Both the position numbers and the translations under genes were made by a program. The notes below the pieces were generated by a model. It was not told the origin of the DNA, did no database searches, and saw nothing but the letters and a program-made list of their open reading frames with translations. From JAWLFI01 sp041685645 (lineage in GTDB: Bacteria; Bacteroidota; Bacteroidia; Chitinophagales; Saprospiraceae): 22,325 nucleotides of DNA. The stretch lies in assembly GCA_041685645.1 (NCBI GenBank), contig JAWLFI010000021.1, positions 1 to 22,325 on the forward strand, in the 5' to 3' direction. Each line of letters starts with the position of its first letter. Within the stretch, counting starts at the first letter, position 1. Positions 6,662 through 16,000 of the stretch are shown here, piece after piece.

Positions 6662-7573
6662 ATGAAAATAAATCAAGAGAAGCTGTTGCTCGGCCACAAA
6701 TCAGGTATTTATGGCTTGGAAGCTGTCGATGATGATCACTTTTTATCGGCTGCAGGAGATGGGTGGATCGTAGAATGGCCTATTGGCGTCGGCGAAGACG
6801 GCAATCTACTATTGCAAATCGAGACGCAGATTTTCGCTCTTTCATATCACAAAGCGTCCGGTCAAATTTGGGTTGGTGACATGAATGGCGGGGTGTATGC
6901 CAGTGATTACAGCGAAAAATCATTACTCAAGAAGGTAGCCCACCACAATAAAGGGACCTACGCAGTAGAGGCACGATCGGAATTTATTTTCACCTCCGGT
7001 GCTGATGGTATTTTTTCTCTTTGGTCTCCGGATAGTTTAAGAGCAGAAGAAAGTGTTCAGGTTTCGAAAAAACACCTGAGAGCGGTGAGTTTCCATCCCA
7101 CCCGCCCTGTGATGGCAGTAGCAGGTGGAGATGGTCATATTTATCTCTTTCATACTTCTTCCTGGCAGTGTATTCAACAAATTGAAGTTGCCCACGAGCG
7201 ATCAATTTTCGACTTGCTATTTCATCCCTCGGGCAATCATTTGATTAGTGGGGGAATGGATGCTCAGCTAAAGGTTTGGAACTGGGAGGAGGGGCGGCTA
7301 GTGCACTCAGTACCCGCTCATGTTTTTACCATCAATGGTTTAGCGATTGACTCTGAGGGCGGGTGGTTGGCAACGGCCAGTCGCGATAATAGTATAAAGT
7401 TTTGGGATTTGGATTCGATGATGTTAGAGAAGGTCATCGATCCAACGAAGAAAAACTATCACATGAACTCAGTGAATGCCATTTTCTTTCACGAACAGAG
7501 CAGACAATGGATATCGGCAGGCGATGACCGGACGATCCGGCTCTGGAAGATGCGTGAAGAAGATCAAAATTAA
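6662..7573 (+). CDS. Seven-bladed WD40 repeat protein
   Basis: The 303 residues divide into seven consecutive ~40-residue units, enough to close a complete beta-propeller. Several end in typical Trp-containing strands: FSLWSPDS, LKVWNWE, IKFWDLD and IRLWKM. The last four units are the clearest; units 1-3 are more diverged. There is no signal peptide, so it should be cytoplasmic. WD40 propellers are protein-interaction scaffolds with no activity of their own, and no second domain is fused here. It lies 24 bases before dcd on the same strand, so the two are probably co-transcribed. Its partner is unknown. It is divergent from the phosphopantetheinyl transferase gene. Confidence 0.93.
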   Translation: MKINQEKLLLGHKSGIYGLEAVDDDHFLSAAGDGWIVEWPIGVGEDGNLLLQIETQIFALSYHKASGQIWVGDMNGGVYASDYSEKSLLKKVAHHNKGTYAVEARSEFIFTSGADGIFSLWSPDSLRAEESVQVSKKHLRAVSFHPTRPVMAVAGGDGHIYLFHTSSWQCIQQIEVAHERSIFDLLFHPSGNHLISGGMDAQLKVWNWEEGRLVHSVPAHVFTINGLAIDSEGGWLATASRDNSIKFWDLDSMMLEKVIDPTKKNYHMNSVNAIFFHEQSRQWISAGDDRTIRLWKMREEDQN

Positions 7574-7597
7574 TACATTCGCCGAAAATATTTACCT

Positions 7598-8134
7598 ATG
7601 ATCTTGACAGACCAGAAAATCCTTGATTGCATTAAAAAGGGAGAAATCGTCATCGACCCTTTTGATCGGGAATGCTTGGGTACGAATTCCTATGATGTAC
7701 ATTTGGGACATTATTTGGCTACTTATAAAGATCACGTACTCGATGCCAGACGGCATAATCAAGTGAATCACATTACGATCCCCAAAGAGGGTATTCTGAT
7801 ACACCCGGGCACTTTGTATTTAGGAGTGACACTTGAGTATACTGAGTCTCATCGCGCTGTCCCTTTTCTAGAGGGAAAATCGAGTGTGGGTCGCCTGGGC
7901 ATTGATATTCATGCCACGGCAGGAAAGGGTGATGTTGGATTTTGTAATAGCTGGACTCTTGAGATTTCCTGCACCCAACCAGTTCGCATTTATGCGGGTA
8001 TGCCCATTGGGCAACTCATATATTTTACTGTCGATGGAAGCATAGAGAGGTATTACAATAAAAAAGCCAATGCAAAATACAATGAGAGGACGACACGTCC
8101 AGTAGAATCTATGATGTGGAAAAACAAATTTTAG
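7598..8134 (+). CDS. dcd: dCTP deaminase
   Basis: Dcd converts dCTP to dUTP plus ammonia, feeding dUTPase and then thymidylate synthesis in the cytoplasm. The 178-residue protein has the trimeric dUTPase-like fold signature: GTNSYDVHLG (28-37), the phosphate-binding LEGKSSVGRLGIDIHATAGKG segment (91-111, with Ser95, Ser96 and Arg99), and the catalytic glutamate in SWTLEIS (Glu122). Length and motifs fit the housekeeping enzyme. Whether it also hydrolyses dUTP, like the bifunctional enzymes of some archaea and mycobacteria, cannot be decided here. It follows the WD40 gene by 24 bases. Its TAG stop (8132-8134) interlocks with the TAA stop of the opposing rhodanese gene (8131-8133). Confidence 0.96.
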   Translation: MILTDQKILDCIKKGEIVIDPFDRECLGTNSYDVHLGHYLATYKDHVLDARRHNQVNHITIPKEGILIHPGTLYLGVTLEYTESHRAVPFLEGKSSVGRLGIDIHATAGKGDVGFCNSWTLEISCTQPVRIYAGMPIGQLIYFTVDGSIERYYNKKANAKYNERTTRPVESMMWKNKF

Positions 8135-8439
8135 TCTTTCGCCTCCTGTTGACTCCATTCCAGCATACCGCCTAAAAGGTTTCGCGTTTTTTTAAAGCCG
8201 TTTTTAACCAACAGTTCTTTGGCGATCCCACTGCGGTTTCCAGAGCGACAATAGACGACGATTTCCTGCTCTTTGTCGAAGGGTAAATCATCTAACTGTT
8301 TGGGCAATTGTCCCAGGGGGATGAAAGCTCCGCCAATATTGTATTCTTCTCTCTCGTGTGCTTCTCTCACATCAAGAAGCTGAATACTTTCCCCGGCCTT
8401 TTTCTTTTCTTTCAGTTCTTTTACTGTAATGTCTTTCAT
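8131..8439 (-). CDS. Single-domain rhodanese-like sulfurtransferase
   Basis: The whole 102-residue protein is one rhodanese domain: LLDVREAHEREEYNIGGAFIPLGQL near the N-terminus, then the active-site loop CRSGNRS with the persulfide-forming cysteine at residue 64, and a GGMLEW ending. Such proteins carry sulfane sulfur from donors such as thiosulfate or persulfides to acceptors; the substrate is not readable from sequence. It has no signal peptide, so it is cytoplasmic. Its ATG lies four bases after the stop codon of the 724-residue T9SS protein gene, so it is the last gene of the PASTA-T9SS-rhodanese operon. Its end overlaps dcd tail to tail by four bases. Confidence 0.95.
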   Translation of the reverse strand: MKDITVKELKEKKKAGESIQLLDVREAHEREEYNIGGAFIPLGQLPKQLDDLPFDKEQEIVVYCRSGNRSGIAKELLVKNGFKKTRNLLGGMLEWSQQEAKD

Positions 8440-8443
8440 GTCC

Positions 8444-10618
8444 TTAGTTTTTAATGAAGGATTGGCTGGCTTGAATATGGCCCGATGAATTTTTTATGAG
8501 AACAATATAATACCCGGGAAGTAAGCTCGAGACATTAATTTTTTGCTTGTTAGTAGCCTGGAGGATTTTCTGCCCTGAAGTATTATAAACTTCTAGCATG
8601 GATTGTCTGATATCGAACCCTTTTGCTGTAATGTGCATCATATCCGAGCTAGGGTTGGGATATAGGCTGATTTCATGCTGTCCGCTAATTGGAGACTCAG
8701 TTTGTGTGGTAATTTGCCGCTCCGCTCCAAATACGGGTCGTATCATTATTGCTCCCTGAATATCTCCTCCCGGCATGACTTGGTTCCAGGATCCCGTAGT
8801 GTTGAAAAAAATATGTGAAGTCGCTTGAGGGCTGTCTCGATCGAATCCAACATAAAGTCCAAAGGGGTTGCTGGAAGAGACTTGTCTCCAGCCGACGTAG
8901 AACTTTCCGCGGGGAATATAAATGCTCGTATCCTGACCGAGTTCATCCTTTAAGGCATAGTTCGTGAAACTTCCGATTCCTTCACCGTGCTGAGAAGCAA
9001 AGATGGGTTGATCGTAAAAAGAGGAAAACACGGGATCAGAAGGCAGTGAGTCAGTCCAAACTAAAAGTTCGAATCGCTGTCTTTCGCCATCGGAAAAGAC
9101 AAAGGGAAACATAATCCGTATCGCTTTTAGAGTATCTCCTTCTATTGCCTCATATTCTTGTGCGACCAGGTCAAATTGCCCGGTTCCCTGCACGAAAATT
9201 CCAACTTCTGCAGAACCATCATCGTAGGCGTAATAATCTATGAGATCAGTAGTGGCACTTACGCGATTGTTGGCAGCAAAAGCGGGACGGTTCTCTTCAT
9301 TTTCAGGTTCAATTTCATATACCATTTCAACCTGCGCACTGTCCCCCTCCATTACATTGAGAGATTGAAGGGCATTGATGAGACCATCCCTCCTCTTAAT
9401 TGGGTTTTGGAAGCTGAATTGTCCGGGTGACAGTGTTCTTTGGTTTTCCGGAACCACTGGAGGGACTTCTAAAAGAGTTTCTTCAATCAATGCTGTAGAA
9501 TCTGGTAATTCATTGACCAAAAGACGACTGTTACTGACCTCTTGGGTGTTGGGGAAATTATTGGAGATTTGAATCCCGATTTCGGATGCTGTCCTGGAGG
9601 AGACCCAATTCATGAATTGAGTGGCGGGCATAGCTCTGTAGGGGGCGAGCACACCAGTAGGTTCGGATAATAAACTCACATCTGGAATATTGGAAGTGGG
9701 CACAGGCTCATCAGAGACGATGACATAATCCAAATGCCAGGTGCCTAGAATGCCGTCTCGTCTGGAAATATTTTTGAATCGAAATTGAAAACCCTCATAC
9801 CGATATTCCGGTGCAATGGGGATTTCCTCGTACTGAAATGCCTGAACTCCTCCGTCACCAGGCCCCGGATATGCCTTGATCTGTTTCCAGCTTCCTTCCT
9901 GTGTTTTAAATTCTAATATGAGGGAGTCTTGTTCTCTGGGGAAGCCTGCAAACCCTCTTCCCCGGGCCTGGTAGAAGTACTGAAGGGCGGGGAAATCTAA
10001 GCCTTCCAGGTCTAAGAATACCGAAGTGAGGTAATCTGAAATTCCAGTTCCGCCGCCATAGGGGATTCCGTTTTCATCAATCCCGTCCAGAGTTGCAACA
10101 CCAAGGGATATAGGCTGATGAGCTAAATTTCTATTGACATATGCATCGCGGTCCAGCCAGAATTCTTGATTGGGATAGGGGCCTGAAGCTGAGAAATTAT
10201 CGATCAACGGGAGTTGAAGAGGTGGTAGAGTTTTTACAATCAGTAGGATCGGGACGACATTTTCCTCTACATCAATTAAAAATAGATCGATGGAATCTAC
10301 AACCGGCACCTGAATAAAACCGGCGGTAAAGGTCAGGCAATGCTCATCTACCTCGAGTTCGCCCCCAATAATACCCACGGGGTCGAATTCGAGACTATCA
10401 AAGGGTTCGCTGAGAAGAAATGTGTCCACACATAAACTATCTGATTGAAGGGTCTGCACATTGAGTTGCAATACCTCTGCATACTGAGAAGATGCCTGAG
10501 TATGCTCCGGGGCTTTTTTCAATAAGCTTACATTATGGCTTAGAGGAGCGAGTTGTATTTGTCCCCAGGAGGAGGCGAAAAAACTACAAGTGATCAGAAC
10601 AGCGAAAATATACCTCAT
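8444..10618 (-). CDS. Large secreted protein with T9SS type A sorting domain
   Basis: The 724-residue protein starts with a signal peptide (MRYIFAVLITCSFFASSWG, cleavage near residue 19). It ends with a T9SS sorting domain of about 75 residues beginning ISLYPNPSSDMMHIT and closing GYYIVLIKN...SFIKN. Between them, about 130-310 looks like a beta-sandwich with LIDNFSASGPYPNQEFWLDRDAYVN and WHLDYVIVSD segments, which resembles the carbohydrate- or protein-binding jelly-roll regions common in Bacteroidota surface proteins. No catalytic motif is recognised. It lies 53 bases after the PASTA gene and four bases before the rhodanese gene, so it is probably part of one operon. Export by Sec and T9SS is well supported; the function is unknown. 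Confidence 0.9.
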   Translation of the reverse strand: MRYIFAVLITCSFFASSWGQIQLAPLSHNVSLLKKAPEHTQASSQYAEVLQLNVQTLQSDSLCVDTFLLSEPFDSLEFDPVGIIGGELEVDEHCLTFTAGFIQVPVVDSIDLFLIDVEENVVPILLIVKTLPPLQLPLIDNFSASGPYPNQEFWLDRDAYVNRNLAHQPISLGVATLDGIDENGIPYGGGTGISDYLTSVFLDLEGLDFPALQYFYQARGRGFAGFPREQDSLILEFKTQEGSWKQIKAYPGPGDGGVQAFQYEEIPIAPEYRYEGFQFRFKNISRRDGILGTWHLDYVIVSDEPVPTSNIPDVSLLSEPTGVLAPYRAMPATQFMNWVSSRTASEIGIQISNNFPNTQEVSNSRLLVNELPDSTALIEETLLEVPPVVPENQRTLSPGQFSFQNPIKRRDGLINALQSLNVMEGDSAQVEMVYEIEPENEENRPAFAANNRVSATTDLIDYYAYDDGSAEVGIFVQGTGQFDLVAQEYEAIEGDTLKAIRIMFPFVFSDGERQRFELLVWTDSLPSDPVFSSFYDQPIFASQHGEGIGSFTNYALKDELGQDTSIYIPRGKFYVGWRQVSSSNPFGLYVGFDRDSPQATSHIFFNTTGSWNQVMPGGDIQGAIMIRPVFGAERQITTQTESPISGQHEISLYPNPSSDMMHITAKGFDIRQSMLEVYNTSGQKILQATNKQKINVSSLLPGYYIVLIKNSSGHIQASQSFIKN

Positions 10619-10671
10619 TTGCTCAGTTTATTGTCCAACGAATGAATGCGGAGAAGAAGTATAACGCAACC

Positions 10672-11562
10672 TCATTCATCGTCGTCATTTTCACGACGAT
10701 CTTCCTGTGAGTCTAAGGAGTCGCATTCCGGAGGTTGGATTGGCGATACCCAGACCTTTATTTGTTCACCCATTTGTATGGGCTTTCCCCCATCCAATGG
10801 CGATGGACTTTGATCTGTAATATACGCCTGCTCAATATCATCTGTGGCCCCCATAATTTCTATGTTACCAAGTTCCAGTTGCATGGCCGACAGTTGAAAG
10901 CGAGCTTCTTGTAGGGTTTTACATATTAAGTTCGGAATGACAATATAGCCACCAGAAGATTTAGATGTGATCACGGACAACCGATCCCCTCTGTTTATGC
11001 TGTAATTATCCGATCTGCCCGTTTCATTGATAATGCTATTTCCATCGTGAAGAACTTCCATAATATGTCCTTCAGGCCCGGGATCGTAGACCTGATCGAC
11101 AATTTCCATTTTAAGATCATATCCCAGATTTAACTCCTGACTTTTTATTTCATAGCTTTCTCCATAAAGCCGGGGTAAAGCGCTGACTTTTATGACTTCC
11201 GGTGTGTATTTGGTGATGGCGACATAAATTTTACGCCCTTGCTTTGCCTGAGAGCCGGACTGTGGGTTTTGTCGTTTTATGATTCCGCCCTCTTCACCGA
11301 CGAAAAATACAGAGTCGCTGACTACGATTTCAAAACTTCGATCTTCGGCATCTTCCATGGCCAATTCGATCGGCTTTTCGGTGTAATCCGGAATCAATAA
11401 CTTTTGCCCATGCCGGGTAAAATTATCCAGCCAGAAGAGAACCATCCATACCAATAGGATAGAGATCAAAATCATGATTCCTATGTTGATCCACATTTTC
11501 TTACTGCGGACAAAAGTCCACAAATCTTCCCATAGGGTATATCGCTCCTCTCTTTGAGCCAT
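10672..11562 (-). CDS. Single-pass membrane protein with PASTA domains, no kinase
   Basis: The 296-residue protein has a short cytoplasmic N-terminus, one membrane helix (about residues 24-47) and an extracytoplasmic part with about three PASTA repeats (roughly 55-118, 119-200 and 205-273). The first and third are clearest, each starting at a (V/I)P motif and ending in a QxPxxG.. turn (QNPQSGSQAKQG, QSPSPLDGGKPIQMG). It ends in an acidic tail. PASTA domains bind peptidoglycan fragments or beta-lactams in Ser/Thr kinases and penicillin-binding proteins, but neither domain is present here. A cell-wall-related envelope role is therefore likely but not proven. It is the first gene of the operon with the T9SS protein and the rhodanese. 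Confidence 0.9.
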   Translation of the reverse strand: MAQREERYTLWEDLWTFVRSKKMWINIGIMILISILLVWMVLFWLDNFTRHGQKLLIPDYTEKPIELAMEDAEDRSFEIVVSDSVFFVGEEGGIIKRQNPQSGSQAKQGRKIYVAITKYTPEVIKVSALPRLYGESYEIKSQELNLGYDLKMEIVDQVYDPGPEGHIMEVLHDGNSIINETGRSDNYSINRGDRLSVITSKSSGGYIVIPNLICKTLQEARFQLSAMQLELGNIEIMGATDDIEQAYITDQSPSPLDGGKPIQMGEQIKVWVSPIQPPECDSLDSQEDRRENDDDE

Positions 11563-11630
11563 GCTCGTTAATTTGGCGGTTTATTTATGCTGTCAATGGC
11601 CTTTCTGTCTTCGGCTATTTCAAACCAATA

Positions 11631-11638
11631 CAAAGGTA
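11631..11638 (-). promoter_or_regulatory. Candidate -7 element for the PASTA operon
   Basis: On the minus strand TACCTTTG fits the Bacteroidota -7 consensus TAnnTTTG exactly. It is 68 bases before the PASTA start codon. No clear TTG is seen at the -33 spacing, which lowers confidence. Confidence 0.35.
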
Positions 11639-11740
11639 ATAAATCCCAACGGCTCCATGAGCCTTAAGTTTTTCATTTCCTCAAACATAACTGACTGATT
11701 ACTTCTGATTATTGTTGTTTTTCTTTCATATTTGCAGCCT

Positions 11741-13051
11741 ATGTCAGCGCGTCGTAGTATCAATAGAGAAATATTCAACCTTGCCGGACCTAATATTTTA
11801 AGTAATATTTCCGTACCTCTGATTAGTTCAGTGGATACTGCATTAATGGGGCATTTGTCTTCTACGCATCTCGGCGCCGTGGGCTTGGGGGCTATGCTGT
11901 TCAATTTCTTGTATTGGAATTTTGGGTTTCTACGCATGGGAACTACAGGGGTGACGGCTCAGGCTTTTGGCCGGTCAGACCGCTCTGAAGTGATTATGAA
12001 TTTGGCGCGCTCTTTAGTCGTCGCCCTGGGTATCGGACTGGCTCTATTAGCGTTGCACCGCTTATTGGGCTCAACGGGCTTTATCTTGTTGAACACCCCG
12101 GAGTCTCATTTTCCCCTGGCCATGGAATATTTTAATATCCGAATTTGGGCCGCACCGGCAACCTTGGGATTGTATGCTATGATGGGTTGGTTTTTTGGCA
12201 TGCAAAACGCTATATATCCTTTAATTTTAACCATTTTTATCAATATCACCAATGTCGTACTGAGTGTCATTTGGGTCAATTATTACGGCTACGGCATTGA
12301 AGGTGTGGCCATGGGAACTTTGATTGCACAATATGCAGGCCTGGTATTTGCCGGATTGCTTTGGTTCATTAGATACAAGGGCTTTAGATCTTATTTTATT
12401 CATTTTGGCTTTTGGAAGTGGTCGGCTTTTCGGTCTTTTTTTCAGCTCAACGGCAATATTTTTATTCGTACCATTTGCCTTTCCTTCGCTTTTGCTTTTT
12501 TTTATAATCGCAGTGCCGCTTATGGATCTATTGTTCTGGATGCCAACGTAGTCCTCCTTCAATTCCTGCACTGGATGTCCTATGGCGTTGATGGTTTTGC
12601 CTATGCTGCTGAAAGCCTCAGCGGTAGATACAGAGGTGCTATGAATTTATTGCGATTCCAGTTGTCTGTGCGGTGGAGTTTTTTCTGGGGCGGAGTGTTA
12701 GCGCTTTTCTATGCACTGATTTACGGTATTTGGGGGGCTAACATTATTCAGCTGTTTACAGATATAGCCCATGTGCAGGACATGGCGGAAAATTACCTGT
12801 GGTGGATGGTGGCGCTGCCCATTGCTGGATTCGCTTCCTACGTTTGGGATGGTGTTTTTGTAGGGATAACAGCGGGGAAAAGTATGCGAAATGCGATGGT
12901 TCTCGCTTTGTTGGTCTATTTAGTGGCTGTTTTTACTGTTGGCAAAACTTTTGAAAACCACGGCTTATGGGCCAGTCTTTTGATTTTCCTCCTCGCTCGG
13001 GCAGTTTTTCAACAATACCTCTATAATAAAAAAGGATGGAACCTGAATTGA
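11741..13051 (+). CDS. MATE family efflux transporter
   Basis: MATE proteins are inner-membrane antiporters that export drugs and metabolites using a Na+ or H+ gradient. The protein has about 12 hydrophobic segments along 436 residues, the usual MATE size. Its N-terminus, REIFNLAGPNILSNISVPLISSVDTALMGHLS, is the classical first-helix pattern, followed by GAVGLGAMLFNFLYWNFGFLRMGTTGVTAQAFG, as in DinF-like members. I take the ATG at 11741 (MSARRSINRE); the frame can be extended three codons upstream to a TTG, which is less likely. The substrate cannot be told from sequence. It is divergent from the PASTA operon. A bidirectional terminator overlapping its last codons separates it from the metalloprotease gene. 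Confidence 0.95.
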   Translation: MSARRSINREIFNLAGPNILSNISVPLISSVDTALMGHLSSTHLGAVGLGAMLFNFLYWNFGFLRMGTTGVTAQAFGRSDRSEVIMNLARSLVVALGIGLALLALHRLLGSTGFILLNTPESHFPLAMEYFNIRIWAAPATLGLYAMMGWFFGMQNAIYPLILTIFINITNVVLSVIWVNYYGYGIEGVAMGTLIAQYAGLVFAGLLWFIRYKGFRSYFIHFGFWKWSAFRSFFQLNGNIFIRTICLSFAFAFFYNRSAAYGSIVLDANVVLLQFLHWMSYGVDGFAYAAESLSGRYRGAMNLLRFQLSVRWSFFWGGVLALFYALIYGIWGANIIQLFTDIAHVQDMAENYLWWMVALPIAGFASYVWDGVFVGITAGKSMRNAMVLALLVYLVAVFTVGKTFENHGLWASLLIFLLARAVFQQYLYNKKGWNLN

Positions 13052-13074
13052 TCCAGATTCCATCCTATTTTTTG
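13034..13074. terminator. Bidirectional intrinsic terminator overlapping the MATE stop codon
   Basis: GGATGGAA (13034-13041) pairs with TTCCATCC (13058-13065). TATTTTTT follows on the plus strand, and the minus strand reads into a T-run from the A-run at 13028-13033. It can stop both the MATE transcript and the opposing metalloprotease transcript ending at 13090. The left arm lies inside the last five codons of the MATE gene. Confidence 0.8.
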
Positions 13075-13089
13075 ACTTAAAAATTTCCC

Positions 13090-16000
13090 TTACTGTATGA
13101 TTACTTTTTGTGTTTGTCGTTTATCCCCGTCTTGTAGTTGTATATAGTACAAGCCTTTGGGCAAATCATAGGAATCAACAGAGTAAATCAATTTACCATT
13201 TAAGGGCTTTTCCAGGATCAATTGACCTTGTATGTTGTACAGCTGATACTGCCCGCTTGTCGGCCTGGAGGGAATCGAAATATTAAAACGATCTTGAGCC
13301 GGGTTGGGGAAAACACTTACATTTTGATCAACTTTTTGGTCTGTAGACAACACTTCATCTACCTTGATGTAAACCGTATCCAAGCCATACCATCCTCCGT
13401 CTTTGTCGGTAAGGACAAAGGAGAAAAAGTCTAACTCTTCTTCTGATCCATTGTGTTCGTAGATTAAATGGTAAGAGTTAATGGCATATTGAATAAATTG
13501 CGAACCGGGTTCTATTTCTGATTGACCATGTTGAATAACACCGTGCTTGGGAGCCTCTACGATGGTGTACAGTAGATCGCCGGAACTGTTACCTTCTTTT
13601 TCTGCTCTCATGTTTTGCGGGCGAATAAATTGGTCACCGCCCTTAGACACGTAGATGGTATCTGTTGAAAAATCGGGTTTTTCAACAGAAATACTTCCAC
13701 ACACTTCTAAGCCCCAACCTTGTAATTGTCCGGTCGATCCCGCGGTTTGATCATAAATATTAATGCTCCAGTCGCCCTGTAAATTCTGGCCATTAAATAT
13801 GGAAAGAGAATCTTCTGGCCGATAAGTATTCCCCGTGTTGAGTGGGCAAAGAACTGTGTTACTCGCCTCGTCATTTAAAGATAAATTAAAGTCCGAGTTG
13901 TTGAAACAACGGTTCGAAAACAGGGTTGCCGTTATGCCGGAAGGTCCCTCAAGTTCGGCTGAAATATCTCCAACGAAGGGGTGAGTCCCTCTGAGGTCGA
14001 GGATGTTCAAGTCCGCAACAACACCTTCTTCAAATACTTCCAGGCGCGAAGTTGTTTTCCCGTTGCCGGAGGAAGAAATGGTTTTGGGGACGTCAACTGA
14101 AATATAGGTCTCGCATTCTAAGCGCACGGTGTGAAACGCTTGAACGGGGCTGGGTTGCCCATCCCCGCAAGTATTTACCGGGACAATCCTCCAGAACAAT
14201 AAAGTGTTCGTTGGGAGCAATTCTTCTAAAGTGTACTCAGTGACATCTCCTATTGTTTGCGTTAATACTATTGAAGAAGGAGAAAAGTTGGGACTCTCTG
14301 CGATGTCGATGCGGTAAGAATTAGCATCCTCCACATCGACCCACTCAAAAGTCGATTTTTGTGGTACATTTTCAGCATTGGCTTCTGGAGATATTCCTTT
14401 TAAGTCATCGAAGTCATTGGTTATGATTTCAGCTCGCACGGGAATATAGATGGTGTCAGCATCTGTTGCTGATAGTATAAATTCAAAATCCACCACTCCT
14501 TCCGGGGTTTGTCCCCAGTCGATCATTACATTTAACATTTCACCCGGGCTTACCATTTCAGGATCAGTTGAGTAGGAGGCTTCTGTCGGGAAGTTATTCA
14601 CGCCAATAACACTAATCTCGGACTCCAAACCACCGTATCCCTCTGTCTCCAGCAAATAATTGCTGAATTCGGGTGGGCAAGATTGTTGGACCACGGGACT
14701 CACTCTCGCTATAAACCCGGGCTCATCGGCATCTACTATGGAGAATGTCGATTCGGACAGATTGAAAAATACATTGTTACTTGCTTTTACTTTTATTTTT
14801 GCTGTATTTGATGTAACATCTGGAAGGTTTAGGGTATAACTCCCCGTGTTGGGCACGCCTTCTTGTAATACATGTGGGTAAGTATAGCCTCCATCTGTCG
14901 ATAAGTATAAATCTACTGTAGCGCAGTTGACGGGTGCGTCGGATGTGCCTGCCACATCCCACTCTATATTGATGGTATCTCCAACCTCATACATACCGGC
15001 TATTGGATCAACTGTGAAAGGACCCGCAGACTCCACTACATCCATAGATACGTAGTCCCAGGCAATAACGCCTCCTTCCGGATTCCAATCTCTTACCGTG
15101 CAGCTAAACATCATACTTCTGGAATAATCAGGTAATACCTCCCAAATTGAAGATTGATTTAATAAAATGTCCTCAATTTTCGGAAACACTCGTTTGTTCT
15201 CCGATGTAGGGGGATAGGATCGGAACAAGGGGCAGTTTCCCGAGGGGTCACCCGGAGGACAATTTGTCAAACCGGCATCTCTTTGCTCCCAGCAGTATAA
15301 TACATCAGAATCGCCATTAATGGTGGCATTGGCTTCTAATTCGAATGGGGTGGAAATGGGAATCGTCAAATCCGAATCCTCATCAAAAGGAAGGTCTATT
15401 TCCGGTAGGGGATGATCCTGAGGAATGATTTCAGCACAATTATTTCCGCCACCATTATGCATGTGTCCGATAATGGACTCTACTGATCCAATGTTGTAGT
15501 ATCCATCCTTTCCGTTTTTAATATTTCTGGCACCGCAAATGCCACCATAAGACATGATGGTGCTTCCACTTCCTGGTTCAAAGCCAAATGCAAGAGACTC
15601 ATTTTGACCCCTACAAAAATTGAAGGAATGTCGAGAACCCATTTGGTGACCCAACTCATGACTGACCAAACCTACGTACCAACTGTCTCCAACTGGATTA
15701 AAGCCACAGGAAACCCCGCGCGCTTTACCATTTCTATTACAAACAGAGTTAACCTGAGCTAAGCCTCCTGCATCAGTGCAAAAAACGTGACCGATGTCGT
15801 ATAAACTGCTGGAAATCCCTCGAGTTGCGATAAATACAGGGCCTTCATTAATTAGAGCTTCTGTATCCCCATCCGTCAATTCATTATTGGCTGGATCTAA
15901 AACGATCAGGCTGTCTATCTCATCGATAAATTCATACTCAACTGAAAATTCTCTTCGCATGACCTCATTGACCCGAACGATCATGGTGGTCAAAGCTCCA

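Noticed and set aside
7598..8134. Anti-phage dCTP deaminase defence gene
   Set aside because: Size and motifs fit the housekeeping Dcd, the protein is a single domain, and no defence genes lie nearby.
11732..11740. TTG start of the MATE transporter three codons upstream
   Set aside because: The ATG at 11741 gives a typical MATE N-terminus, so the TTG start is unnecessary.
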